NCBI RefSeq assembly: GCF_026151205.1
Contig: NC_087081.1
Location: forward strand, 682,001 to 746,000
From: Bolinopsis microptera
Taxonomy: Eukaryota; Ctenophora; Tentaculata; Lobata; Bolinopsidae
DNA: 64,000 bases
Direction: 5' to 3'
This document shows positions 12,337-23,337 of the stretch, piece after piece. Position 1 is the first letter of the stretch. Every line of letters begins with the position of its first letter. Under the pieces are notes generated by a model, which was not told where the DNA came from, did not search any database, and was given only the letters and a program-made list of their open reading frames with translations. The position numbers and the translations under genes were made by a program.

Positions 12337-12861
12337 ATGGTCAGATCGCTGTTACTACTGGCCAGTTTAGTGACACTGAGCTATGGGTTAAACTGTGTCA
12401 CATGCTCCAGTGTGACCATGGAAATAGAAGGTGACTGGTCTGTTAATGGTACAGTTAACCCGTTTTTTAATGGTAACAGTTCAGAAGATGAGAAGTGTGT
12501 CACGAAAATATGCGAATCTGACGACGATTTCTGCGTATACGGATACGGCAATATCACATATCAAAGTTCCTTTTCCATTCTGCCTCTGGAGGAAGATGCT
12601 CCGCCTCCAGAGGTCAATATTACAATAATAATGGACTGGATGAAAGGTTGTGTTAGTCATACCGAAGTCAAGTGTTGGAACATAATAAATGAGAAGATTG
12701 ATGGTCTACATAGTACAGTATCTAAATGTGACATGAACATGAATACCTGCAACACCGATAACTGTAATGATAAAACGTTTGCAGAAATAAAAAGTGGAAC
12801 AACTAGAACTCATGTTTTGAGCTGCTTCTTGGCTTCCTTACTCGTCAACTTCTGGGTTTAG
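12337..12861 (+). CDS. Ly6/uPAR three-finger GPI-type protein
   Basis: Single coding exon of 174 residues. It starts with a signal peptide (MVRSLLLLASLVTLSYG), directly followed by LNCVTCSS, the standard first cysteine pair of a Ly6/uPAR domain. Further cysteines follow in KCVTKICES, FCVYGYG, WMKGCVSH and VKCW, and the domain closes with CNTDNCND, the family's C-terminal signature. A hydrophobic C-terminus (residues about 155-174, VLSCFLASLLVNFWV) fits a GPI-anchor signal. Several N-x-S/T sites are present. I chose ATG 12,337 because a good acceptor (TACTTTTACAG, ends 12,332) lies just before it and the signal peptide starts there. Upstream is a duplicated 5' module shared with the gene at 16,170. 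Likely a cell-surface protein; ligand unknown. Confidence 0.85.
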   Translation: MVRSLLLLASLVTLSYGLNCVTCSSVTMEIEGDWSVNGTVNPFFNGNSSEDEKCVTKICESDDDFCVYGYGNITYQSSFSILPLEEDAPPPEVNITIIMDWMKGCVSHTEVKCWNIINEKIDGLHSTVSKCDMNMNTCNTDNCNDKTFAEIKSGTTRTHVLSCFLASLLVNFWV

Positions 12862-14092
12862 GGACTTCAGCATATAAAACCGTGTGTTAGTGTACGTGCG
12901 TGGTACATGGTAGATACTTCAGATTCTACCATCTTCACATAGCAGAATAACTAAAATAATGTTTTATAATTCTTCCGAAACTGAATCCTTAACAAACAAA
13001 AAATGGTTATTGCTTTTTAAATTTAACATAGCCAATCAAAGCTGATTTGCAATTTTTTAGAATTCCCGAAAATAATCTTATCTTTTCTAATGTTGGAAGG
13101 TAGAATATCACGTTGACAATGTTGTACTTGTAGTTCAAGTTGTAGGTTATGATAAAGTCATAACTAGTAGTAGTGTCATGTGATATATAAGACAAGATAT
13201 AATTAAGTCTAGATTTAAGATTACTAGTTTAAGTAACGTTATATATTTACTTGTGTATTTGTTAATGGATGAAGTATAATCATGCCATGCAAAATATTCG
13301 CAGACCATTTAACGCCTTTTATTTGTCACCGAATAAGCGAATTTATGGTCAAAAGCTGAAATGACTTAAATTAAGTGATCAAACACAAAATTATGAAACA
13401 ATAGAAATTTAGCATAAACAAGAATTTCGCCGCGGTTACACCACGCACGATTAATTTTCCCTGCTTAAAGTTAAACCGTTAATATTTGCAACGAAAAGTT
13501 AATTTTATCGATTAATAAAAATTAGATATTGGATTATTTTGTTGTTAAAAAGTTGCAATATTTTCATCGTAATTTGTCATTGCGCGCGTGCAGGATTGCA
13601 TGTACTCGAATATTTAGTACGCCGCGCACAAATTTTGGGCTAATTTAATTTGAACGGCATCGTTTGACAATTGAAATTCGCGTTGGATACTGCAATTAAC
13701 TAACACATGCCGAGCGTCGCGCGCAGCATAACAGACGCTTCCTTTACGCATAATTATAGGGGAGTGGTCTATATTGCGAAGGAGCAGACTTTTGTCGTCA
13801 CCGCAGGTCCATCGGGATAGCTCATATATCCAAACCCGATTACTTATTCCCTACGATCTTTTTGCCTTCGGCAAGAGCAGGGAAAAAAATTAATACAGAC
13901 ACAGTAAAACCCTGATTTACCTCGCCCCGATTCACTGCAAACCCTGTAACCTGTTATATTATACCGCAACCATTTCATTTCCCCGAATGTGAATTGTGAT
14001 GTGTGATTGAAAAACTTTGATACGTCAGAATGGAACCTACTCCTAGGTAAGACTGGCCTCAAGCTCGCCATTTTCTTGCGCTCCTACTATTA
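12862..14092. other. no gene seen; short copy of repeat module
   Basis: At 13,418-13,460 lies a third copy of the AAACAAGAATTTCGCCGCGG block that is also in the duplicated 5' modules (11,651 and 14,813). No supported exon. Confidence 0.45.
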
Positions 14093-14640
14093 CTAAATCG
14101 CTCGCCCAAATTTTAAGAAAATTATTGTGAAAAGGCCCTTTGGGTTGCTCTATCCAGAGCCCTCTCGCTTGCAGTAGCACACTATATAAATATTACTAAT
14201 TATAGTTGTGAAACAACTACAAGCGCGTCACGCAGTACGCGTAGACGATCATATATAAGATGGCTAGAAGTAGACGTGAACCCTTTGGGATGGACTATGT
14301 AATTGATCTAAATCGGTGTTTTTTTGGACGCTGATTCCGAATCACCCCACAATCACATGACGTAGGGAAAATTTAAAAATGCTTCCCTGGAGAGTTACGG
14401 GCAAAAAATCTGAAATCGTTTTGGTCACGCGACAGGCTAGTAAAACATGAATTCGATTGTTTAGGGCTCGGGTTAGGGTTACGTTAGGGTCGTGGTAACT
14501 GGTATAAAGGGTTATACATTATAGCAATAGCTTATGCAGTTATGGTTAGGGTTGGGATTAGGGTTTATGTAAAACCGTTTTGTACGGCTGCAAAACCATA
14601 AAAACCAAAGTCACGTGAAATTTTTGGGCGAGCGAATTAG
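14093..14640. repeat. dispersed repeat with telomere-like motifs
   Basis: Bounded by GCTCGCCCAAATTTT and its approximate complement TTTTTGGGCGAGCG, so probably an element with inverted ends. It contains degenerate TTAGGG runs (14,461-14,570) and the GGACGCTGATTCCGAATCAC block. A related inverted arrangement is at 37,966-38,130, with CCCTAAC runs and the same GCTCTATCCAGAGCCCT-like block. Confidence 0.55.
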
Positions 14641-14760
14641 TAAAAGATAACAGCAGCTATTGTGTACAATGGTAACTTGCTTAATCATTAATCTCAATAC
14701 TCAATACATTACATTGCAGCAGCCCGGTAACTTAACAATTTACTTGTAATAGTAACTAAT

Positions 14761-15266
14761 ACACCGCTGGGTGACCCAGAACATTTGAAAAGACTGAGTA
14801 CTACTACTAGCTAAACAAGAATTTCGCCGCGGTATCACCACGCACGATCAAATTTCCCTACTGCCTACAATGCAAATTTTGCTCTACTTTCAACTTTATT
14901 GTATCCCAGAGTGGTGTTTGGCGCACGTGATAATCGTTTATATTATATTAGGCGTGCAGAACTTGAAAAATTCTGCGCGCATCTGAGGTGTCGCCGTCGA
15001 TCTGTATGTGGTTTGGTTGTAGATCATTTCATATTTTGCGCGATTTTGTTTCGTGTTAACAATGCGTATCATGTCACGTAATATTATTGCATCGTATGCC
15101 AACTTTATTGACTGAAATAAAACATTTTGTCTCATCTTAGTTATTATTTGTATCTAACAATAACATAAAATAATGAATTTTGATGCTAATATTCGACACA
15201 TCTACAGCACCATCGACTATCGAGCTTTTGATTTATCGATCCTTCGGTTTCCTGTAAGTGCTGGTG
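14761..15266 (+). repeat. duplicated 5' gene module, copy 2
   Basis: Counterpart of 11,588-12,116, very similar throughout, including the probable 5'-UTR exon and donor TTTCCT/GTAAGT (15,253/15,254). The remaining part of the module resumes at 16,023. It lies upstream of the small gene at 16,170 and probably holds its promoter. Confidence 0.8.
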
Positions 15267-16022
15267 CCGGCCATGGTTGTCCGAAGTAAAAAAAAAAGGT
15301 GGTTTTCATAGATGACCCTGCTGCCTTGCAGCTAAACAACGTAAAGTAAAGTAAAGTAAAGTATGGGAGTTGTTGTCCACTGGTGTACTTTGTCATGGTT
15401 GGCAGCGGGCCAGAAGCAAGAACATTTTTCAGATTGTTGTGTGAGAAAATATCTCATAAGACTTAACAAAACTATTCAGATGTTGTCAATTTTTTAAGAT
15501 GTAAATTATCATTTGTTATCAGGAAGCTGATTCTCCTGTGTATAAGAGGAACCAGATCTTCTGTCAATTCAGTTGACAAAAGTTGTGAAAGCGACTTTGA
15601 GTTCGAATGCTTTGTATCAAAGCTTAGCTGAATATGTGTCCCAGGGACTCAATTATTTGATGATTCAAATCTTGTCGATATGCATTGTTGTAAATTGTAT
15701 TGTTATATTAATGCTTTTTATGCAAACAAGTGAAAACGAATCTTTTATGTCATGTATCCAGGGTATATATTATTCTATTTGTTATTTCTCAAGATGTCCA
15801 CTACATGATGTTGCTCTACCACTTTGACTACATGATGTTACCTACCGTTCACCGAACCTAATTGACTGCGGCTTTGTTAACAAGGTTTGGCCGGTAGAGG
15901 GTCCGCAGTAGTCCCACCACCTTTAAGTATTGCTGTACAACTACTACGAAATAAGTTTCCTTTGTTTCAAATCAATATTAATATTGGGTCGTTCACATAT
16001 TACATTATTACGTATTCACTTT
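15267..16022. other. intron-like stretch absent from copy 1
   Basis: About 750 bp present between the two halves of module copy 2 but missing from copy 1. Its right end (15,987 on) starts GGGTCGTTCACATATTAC, the end sequence of the MITE family seen intact at 17,556-17,697. No supported exon. Confidence 0.5.
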
Positions 16023-16169
16023 TTGAACAATTTTTACCCCCCTCCGTTAAATCAGTTTTACACATAGCTATTGTATCAAAATTACAGTAGTGTTATCATT
16101 TCGAAATTGATCTATTAATTTACCATTCTGGTATGCATCAATTTAAATTCTATTTCTAATAGGTCAGTC

Positions 16170-16520
16170 ATGAAACTGTGGCCCATACTTCTAATCGTGG
16201 TGGCAATTAGTCCAAAGAAAGGGAATGCTGATGCAACTACTTCTTTCACCTCTAAAACTACTGAACCGACTGCTCAAGAAGATAGTACTGCTGAGATTAC
16301 TACAACTACTCCTTGGACATCTAGTGGTCCAGAACCTGTCCCTACTGACATTCCTCCTGAAACATATGGTAATGATACTTTTCCAGACTGGGTACTGAAC
16401 ATTATTGGTAATGAACCAATTGTAAAAACAGAGAGTCCACGTAGCGACAGTAAAGTACAACATAATGTTAATTTCGCTATGATAATAATGACTACCGTTT
16501 TGGCTGTCCTGATCTCGTAG
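16170..16520 (+). CDS. small Thr/Ser-rich secreted or GPI-type protein
   Basis: ORF of 116 residues following acceptor CTAATAG (ends 16,162). It starts with a signal peptide (MKLWPILLIVVAISPKKGNA), then a Thr/Ser/Pro/Glu-rich segment (about residues 21-65) suited to O-glycosylation, one N-linked site (NDT), and a hydrophobic C-terminus (about 98-116, FAMIIMTTVLAVLIS) with no charged tail, fitting a GPI-anchor signal. No known domain. A truncated relic of the same first exon (18 codons, then stop) sits upstream of the Ly6 gene at 12,260. Likely a mucin-like surface peptide; function unknown. Confidence is limited because the ORF is short and unsupported by homology. Confidence 0.55.
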   Translation: MKLWPILLIVVAISPKKGNADATTSFTSKTTEPTAQEDSTAEITTTTPWTSSGPEPVPTDIPPETYGNDTFPDWVLNIIGNEPIVKTESPRSDSKVQHNVNFAMIIMTTVLAVLIS

Positions 16521-16984
16521 TATATACAATACCATTCTAGCCCAATTTAATTTCGACATTTTGTATGAATATAATTGATGTTTATTTCTTGGAATTTAAG
16601 ATTTATCAAACTGCTGGACATAATATTTCTCTTAATAGCGGACAGTGGTGTTATTAAACTTAAAGTTCACTTTATTATTTTGTGTTAATAAATTTTGTGA
16701 CTAAAACTTTGTATGACTTAGTTAATCGTGGAAAATTCTAAGAGTATATTATATAACTATAGTTTAACCCGGACTTCGGCCGGGATTTCACTGCCGCAGT
16801 TAAAAAGGGTAGGAGAATTTACCCTCTGAGTCAAACCCCGCATTAGGTGAGCAATTGAACCGCTTTCCATTTTTATTTACATCGTTTTAGAAATTAACCC
16901 TTATTAACTCCGCACCACACCCGCCTATTATATTTTAAAACATGCATTACATTGTCGTATAAGCCGCTCGGAAATTACACGCGC

Positions 16985-17555
<571 letters not shown>

Positions 17556-17697
17556 AGGGGTCGTTCACGTTATACGTAATCAGCCGAGGGGGAGGTTCTA
17601 AATGATTACGCAATAGCTGTGTAAAACTGATTACGGAGGGGCGAGAGGGAGTTAAAAATTTCCAGAAAGTGATTACGTAATATTATGTGAACGACCT
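17556..17697. mobile_element. PIF/Harbinger-like MITE
   Basis: Terminal inverted repeats: GGGGTCGTTCACGTTATACG at the left and the complement of GAGGTCGTTCACATAATATT at the right, flanked by TAA on both sides. Three-base TWA duplications and G-rich ends are typical of PIF/Harbinger elements. About 140 bp, no ORF. Pieces of the same family lie at 12,118-12,165 and 15,987-16,080. Confidence 0.7.
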
Positions 17698-17796
17698 CTA
17701 AGTTTTAATAAGTGACCATGATGGGAGTACCTGAACATGTCTTGCAGATAAATTGGTGTCAATCCTAGCCATGGCTTGCAGTGGGACAGCAGTTAA

Positions 17797-18528
17797 GGGG
17801 GCCGGGGGGGGTCTTCATCAAAATTCTCTCGAAATCGAGTTTATAGTTGTTTCTGATAGAAGGGAGTGATATCTATCAGCTGCTTTTGGTCCCATGGAAA
17901 AATATTGCTCCTAGCCGAAATTATCACCAGTCAAAGGTCAGCGCTTATGTGTAATTGTATTGCGCGAGCAATTTTCAATCGCGCGTTCTGAAAATCGAGT
18001 CTAAAAATCTTCTCCTACATTTTTTGAGCAATCACCCTCAAACTTTCAGGATATGTTCTTAGGATCAGTTAGAAGAGAACGTTCAAGCCAGAATTTTGAG
18101 ATAGGCCTTTAAAGATTTTTAATTCGATTTTGAAAATCTTGGACCTCGTTTTTTAACGATTTTTTGAGGTCCAAGATTTTCAAAATCGAATTAAAAATCT
18201 TTAAAGGCCTATCTCAAAATTCTGGCTTGAACGTTCTCTTCTAACTGATCCTAAGAACATATCCTGAAAGTTTGAGGGTGATTGCTCAAAAAATGTAGGA
18301 GAAGATAGATTTTTAGACTCGATTTTCAGAACGCGCGATTGAAAATCGCTCGCGCAATACAATTACACATAAGCGCTGACCTTTGACTGGTGATAATTTC
18401 GGCTAGGAGCAATATTTTTCCATGGGACCAAAAGCAGCTGATAGATATCACTCCCTTCTATCAGAAACAACTATAAACTCGATTTCGAGATAATATTGAT
18501 GAAGACCCCCCCCCCCCCCCCGGCCCCC
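17797..18528. mobile_element. 732-bp palindromic element, TTAA target
   Basis: Left arm 17,797-18,147 and right arm 18,166-18,528 are near-perfect complements around an 18-nt loop. The outer ends are GGGGGCCGGGGGG and complement. TTAA flanks both ends (17,793-17,796 and 18,529-18,532), the target site of piggyBac and related transposons. No transposase ORF. RNA from either strand would form an almost complete 350-bp hairpin. Confidence 0.85.
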
Positions 18529-19045
18529 TTAAAAGCAGTGAAGATGTATCAGTACTGCAGGTCATGTTCGTATTTACCAGTAACAGTAAGCATTGTGCTT
18601 CTTTTACTGCAGTAACAGTAAGCATTGTGCCCCTTTTACTGTAGGGGGGGGGGGGGGGGTGTCACGTCCGTCTATGTCCGCCTATGTCCTGTCCTTTTTG
18701 GATTCTATGAGACAACGGACGTGTTTTTTGGGACATTGGCGGACTCGGACGGACATTTGCGGACCCAGACGGACATTGGCGGACTCGGACGGACATTGGT
18801 GGACATTAGCGGACATTGGTGGACATTAGCGGACAAACATTTTGAGAATTTTTCGCAACTTCTATGTAGGAGGAGGACCTAGGAGGAGGAGGAGGAGAAC
18901 TGAGGAGGATGACTGAGGAGGAGGAGGACTCAGGAGGAGAACTGAGGAGGACTGAGAAGGAGGAGGACTGAGGAGGATGGCTGAGGAGGATGGCTGAGGA
19001 GGATGACTGAGAGGGAGGAGGAGGAGGAAGAGGAGGAAAAGGACC

Positions 19046-19760
19046 AGAGGCACATATTAGGTGCGGTAAAAAATCGAAATTATGCGGTACCGCACCCGAC
19101 TATAAAGGTAAAATGTGCGGTAAGGTGCGGTAAATTTTGGTGAGCTTGATGATGGGTCAATGTCTGTAGCTGTTCGTTTCTTTAGGAAACGGTCCATGAC
19201 GTTGTGATGTGATATAGAGTAATCAGATGATGTGGTGAAGTTACGAATGATAACTGATACACTATAATCGAAGTACGACTACGGTAACGACGAGGGTTCC
19301 ATAACGGCCTGGGTCACGGTCCCGAAAGGGCCTGGGTCACGGTCACGAAAGGGCCTTGGTCACGGTCCCGAAAGAGCCTGGGTCACGGTCCCGAAAGGGC
19401 CTGGGTCAGGGTCCCGAAAGGGCCTGGGTCACGTGGTAACTGGGTCACGTGGCCTAGGTATGAGTTCCAAAAGGGCCTGGGTCATGGTCTCGAAAGGGCC
19501 TGGGTCAGGGTCCCGAAAGGGCCTGAGTCACGGTCCTAAAAGGGCCCGACTATTAACATATTTTGGTTTTTACACTCGAAAATCTTAACGCGAAAATTTC
19601 AAAATTATGCGAAATTACGCGGAAAATGCTAGATTATGCGGAAATATGCAGAAAATTACAAAATGTGCAGAAATGTGCGGAAAACAATAAATTATGCGGA
19701 AATGTGCGGACAACGGTAAATTGTGCGATCCCGCACCCATCGCACCTAATATGTGCCTCT
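19046..19760. mobile_element. nested TIR element with 10-bp TSD
   Basis: Perfect 20-bp inverted ends, AGAGGCACATATTAGGTGCG and complement, flanked by a perfect 10-bp direct repeat GAAAAGGACC (19,036-19,045 and 19,761-19,770). Duplications of 9-11 bp are typical of Mutator-like elements. Inside is a 23-bp minisatellite (GGGCCTGGGTCACGGTCCCG plus AAA, about 19,308-19,530). Length 715 bp, no transposase. Confidence 0.85.
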
Positions 19761-20545
19761 GAAAAGGACCGAGGAGGAGGAGGAGAAGGACTGAGGAGGA
19801 GAAGGAGGACCCAGGAGGATGAGGACCCAGGAGGAGGACCCAGGAAAAGGCCCAAGGAGGAGGAGGATCAGGAGGACTGGGGAGGAGGAGGACTGTTGAG
19901 GACTGATGAGGATCAGGAAGACTGAGGACGAGGAGGAGGAGTAGGAGGAGGACTGAGGAGGGGAGGAGGAAGAGGACTGGGGAGGATCAGGAAGACCCAG
20001 GAGGCTGGAGGAGGACCCAGGAGGAGGAGGAGGAGGAGGACCCAGGAGGAGGAGGACTGAGGAGGACTGAGGAGGACTGAGGAGGAAGACTGACGATGAC
20101 TGAGAAGGAGGAGGACTGAGAAGTACTGAGGAGGATGGCTGAGAAGGATGGCTGAGGAGGATGGCTGAGGAGGATGACTGAGAGGGAGGAGGAGGAGGAC
20201 TCAGGAGGAAGAGGAGGAGGAGGACTCAGGAGGAGGACTGAGGAGGACTGAGAAGGAGGAGGACTGAGGAGGATGGCTGAGGAAGATGGCTGGAGGAGGA
20301 GGAGGAGGAGGAGGACTGAGGAGGAGGACTGACGATGACTGAGAAGGAGGAGGACTGAGGAGTACTGAGGAGGATGGCTGAGGAGGATGGCCGAGGAGGA
20401 TGGCTGAGGAGGATGACTGAGGAGGATGACTGAGAGGGAGGAGGAGGAGGAAGAGGAGGAAGAGGACTGAGGAGAACTGAGGAGGAGGAGGAGGAGGACT
20501 GGGAGAGGACTGGGGAGGATCAGGAAGACCCAGGAGGAGGACCCA

Positions 20546-20875
20546 GGAGGAGGAATTAGAATTAGAATTAGAATCAAATTTACACAGCAATACAATAAGA
20601 ATACAAAATAATTTAAGAAGCTTCAATCTGCTGTGCAGGACATTCAAGTCAGTCGAAAACTGTTAGCAGAACACCCTTCTAGGGACATAAGGATATAGTA
20701 AATAGTTTGTAAAACATAATGAGTAATAAATTAATGAGTGATAAAAGATATGATTTAACAGTGAACTGTGGGCATGAAGGTTACATAAATGCCCACTTTG
20801 GAATTACGTTAGTAATGTTATTTACAGTTATACACAAAGAAGTATAGAACAATAATAGATTGACAATGATAACAG
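20546..20875 (-). mobile_element. probable LINE 3' end inside purine tract
   Basis: A unique island in the GGAGGA tract. On the minus strand it ends in a run of (ATTCTA) after TTGTATTGCTGTGTAAATTTG, the kind of hexamer tail seen at the 3' ends of CR1-like non-LTR retrotransposons. No reverse transcriptase sequence is seen, so the assignment rests on the tail alone. Confidence 0.4.
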
Positions 20876-22923
20876 GAGGAGGAGGAGGAGGAGGACTGAG
20901 GAGGAGGACTGATGATGACTGAGAAGGAGGAGGACTGAGGAGTACTGAGGAGGATGGCTGAGGAGGATGGCTGAGGAGGATGACTGAGGAGGATGACTGA
21001 GAGGGAGGAGGAGGACTCAGGAGGAGGACTCAGGAGGAAGAGGAGGACTCAGGAGGAGGACTTAGGAGAAATGAGAAGGAGGACTGAGGAGAACTGAGGA
21101 GGAAGAAGAGGAGGATGAAGAGGAGGATGAAGAGGAGGAGGACCCAGGAGGAGGAGGACTGAGGAGGATGGCTGAGGACCGAGGAGGAAGAGGAGGAGGA
21201 TGAAGAGGAGGAGGAGGACCCAGGAGGAGGAGGACTGAGGAGGAGGACTGAGGAGGACTGAGGAGAATGGCTGAGGAGGATGACTGAGAGGGAAGAGGAG
21301 GAGGAGGAGCAGGACTCAGGAGGAGGAGGAGGAGGACTGAGGAGGACTGAGAAGGAGGAGGGCTGAGGAGGAGGAGGAGGACTGAATAGGAGGAGGAGAA
21401 GGGGGACTGGGGGAGGACTGAGGAGAAGGATGAGGAGGAGGACTGAGGAGGACTGAGGACTGAGGAGGACTGAGGACTGAGGAGGAAGAGGAGGAGAATG
21501 AAGAGGAGGAGGAGGACCCAGGAGGAGGATCCAGGAGGAGGACTCAGGAGGAGGAGGACTGGGGAGGAGGAGGACTGTTGAGGACTGATGAGGAGGACTG
21601 AGGACGAGGAGGAGGAGTAGGAGGAGGACTGAGGAGGGGAGGAGGAAGAGGACTGAGAAAGATCAGGAAGACCCAGGAGGAGGAGGAGGAGGAAGAGTAG
21701 TAGGAGGAAGCATCTAAATGTTATTTCCATTTTTGGCCGTTTTTGTCCATTTTTGTCCGTTTTTGTCCGCTCTATTTTTTGTCCGTTTTGAAAAAATAGG
21801 GTACCGAACGGACAAAAAACATGATCCCCCCTATAACAGCAAAAATTGAACATTTTATTTAGCAATTTAGGTGTCCATTAATGTCCGCTAATGTCCGTAT
21901 ATGTCCGTCTATGTCCGCCAATGTCCGCCTATGTCCGTCTATGTCCGCCTATGTCCGCCTATGTCCGTCTATGTCCGCCTATGTCCTGTCCTTTTTGGAT
22001 TCTATGAGACAAGCGGACATAGACGGACGTGACACCCCCCCCCCCCCACTGTAGTAACAGTAAGCATTGTGCTCCTTTTACTGCAGTAACAGTAAGCATT
22101 GTGCTCCTTTTACTGCAGTAACAGTAAACATTGTGCTCCTTTTACTGCAGTAACAGTAAGCATTGTGCTCCTTTTACTGCAGTAACAGTAAGCATTGTGC
22201 TCCTTTTACTGCAGTAACAGTAAGCATTGTGCTCCTTTTACTGCAGTAACAGTAAGCATTGTGCTCCTTTTACTGTAATAACAGTAAGCATTGTGCTCCT
22301 TTTACCAGTAACAGTAAGCATTGTGCTTCTTTTACTGCAGTAACAGTAAGCATTGTGCTCCTTTTACTGCAGTAACAGTAAGCATTGTGCTCCTTTTACT
22401 GTAGTAACAGTAAGCATTGTGCTCCTTTTACCAGTAACAGTAAGCATTGTGCTTCTTTTACTGCAGTAACAGTAAGCATTGTGCTTCTTTTATACTGTAG
22501 TAACAGTAATCATTGTGCTTCTTTTACTGCAGTAACAGTAAGCATTGTGCTCCTTTTACTGCAGTAACAGTAAGCATTGTGCTCCTTTTACTGCAGTAAC
22601 AGTAAGCATTGTGCTCCTTTTACTGCAGTAACAGTAAGCATTGTGCTCCTTTTACTGCAGTAACAGTAAGCATTGTGCTCCTTTAACTGCAGTAACAGTA
22701 AGCATTGTGCTCCTTTAACTGCAGTAACAGTAAGCATTGTGCTCCTTTTACTGCAGTAACAGTAAGCATTGTGCTCCTTTTACTGCAGTAACAGTAAGCA
22801 TTGTGCTCCTTTCACCATTAACAGTAGGCATTGTGCTCCTTTTACCAGTAACAGTAAGCATTGTGCTCCTTTTACCAGTAAAAGTAAGCATTGTGCTCCT
22901 TTTACCAGTGACTTACTCTTGAC

Positions 22924-23337
22924 TTAAGGCGGCTTCAGCGTCCGAGTATTGATGCGCTGTCTCCATAAAACTCTATCCGCCATAAGTCCGCCCATTTCTC
23001 CAGTGTCGTTGAGACCCGTGTCAGCTCGTAGGCTATCAACATAGGTCATGGCTGGTCTCCCCCTACTCCGCACCCCATGAGTTGGTTCCCAGAGTAGCGA
23101 GCGGTTTGCGACTAGTTCTGGGTGCCGGTGGATATGGCCTGCTAGTCGCATCCTGCGCTCTTGGATCTTCATGGTTGCTCTCGGTAGGTTGCCATAGACT
23201 TCTTTGTTGGTTTTTCGCTGCTTCCAATCCACATTAAGTGCCATCCTTAGCATTCTAGTGTAGCAGCCATCAATGCGTTTCTTCAATTGCTCCGTCAACG
23301 TCCACGTTTCAGAACCATAAAGAAGTATTGACTCCAC
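22924..23337 (-). mobile_element. LINE reverse transcriptase tail, copy 1
   Basis: A 137-codon open frame on the minus strand, starting MESILLYGSETWTLTEQLKK, with RIDGCYTRMLRMALNV, GHIHRHPEL, RSRGRPAMTYVDSL and DRVLWRQR. This is the conserved C-terminal region that follows the reverse transcriptase domain in many non-LTR retrotransposons (LYGsEtWtl...R...lR...l...GRP...W). The catalytic core is missing, so it is a fragment. It is embedded in the minisatellite. Confidence 0.85.

Larger units (their letters stand above)
18866..21716 (+). repeat. long purine-rich GGAGGA/GACTGAGGA tract
   Basis: About 1.8 kb of near-pure purine on the + strand, made of GGAGGA, GACTGAGGA and GGATGGCTGA units, interrupted by the nested element (19,046-19,760) and by a unique island (20,553-20,875). 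The long Ser/Pro/Leu open frames on the minus strand are artefacts. Such tracts can form triplex (H-DNA) structures. Confidence 0.9.
18644..22047. mobile_element. 3.4-kb TIR element inserted in a minisatellite
   Basis: Both ends are a poly-G run followed by TGTCACGTCCGTCTATGTCC (complement at the right end). The flanking sequence ACTGTA is duplicated (18,638-18,643 and 22,048-22,053), and the host on both sides is the 30/32-bp minisatellite, so this is an insertion. Internal sequence next to both ends is made of GTCCGYCTATGTCCG-type units. The core is purine-rich (GGA)n with a second element nested inside. No transposase ORF found. Confidence 0.75.

Noticed and set aside
13844-14071. 75-codon minus-strand ORF
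   Set aside because: No domain, no splice context, next to repeat sequence.
14461-14570. Chromosome end or telomere fusion
   Set aside because: TTAGGG runs are short, degenerate, mid-window and part of a dispersed repeat.
19987-21865. Ser/Pro/Leu-rich ORFs of 148-267 codons on the minus strand
   Set aside because: They read the purine tract backwards; composition is forced by (TCC)n and several frames are open at once.
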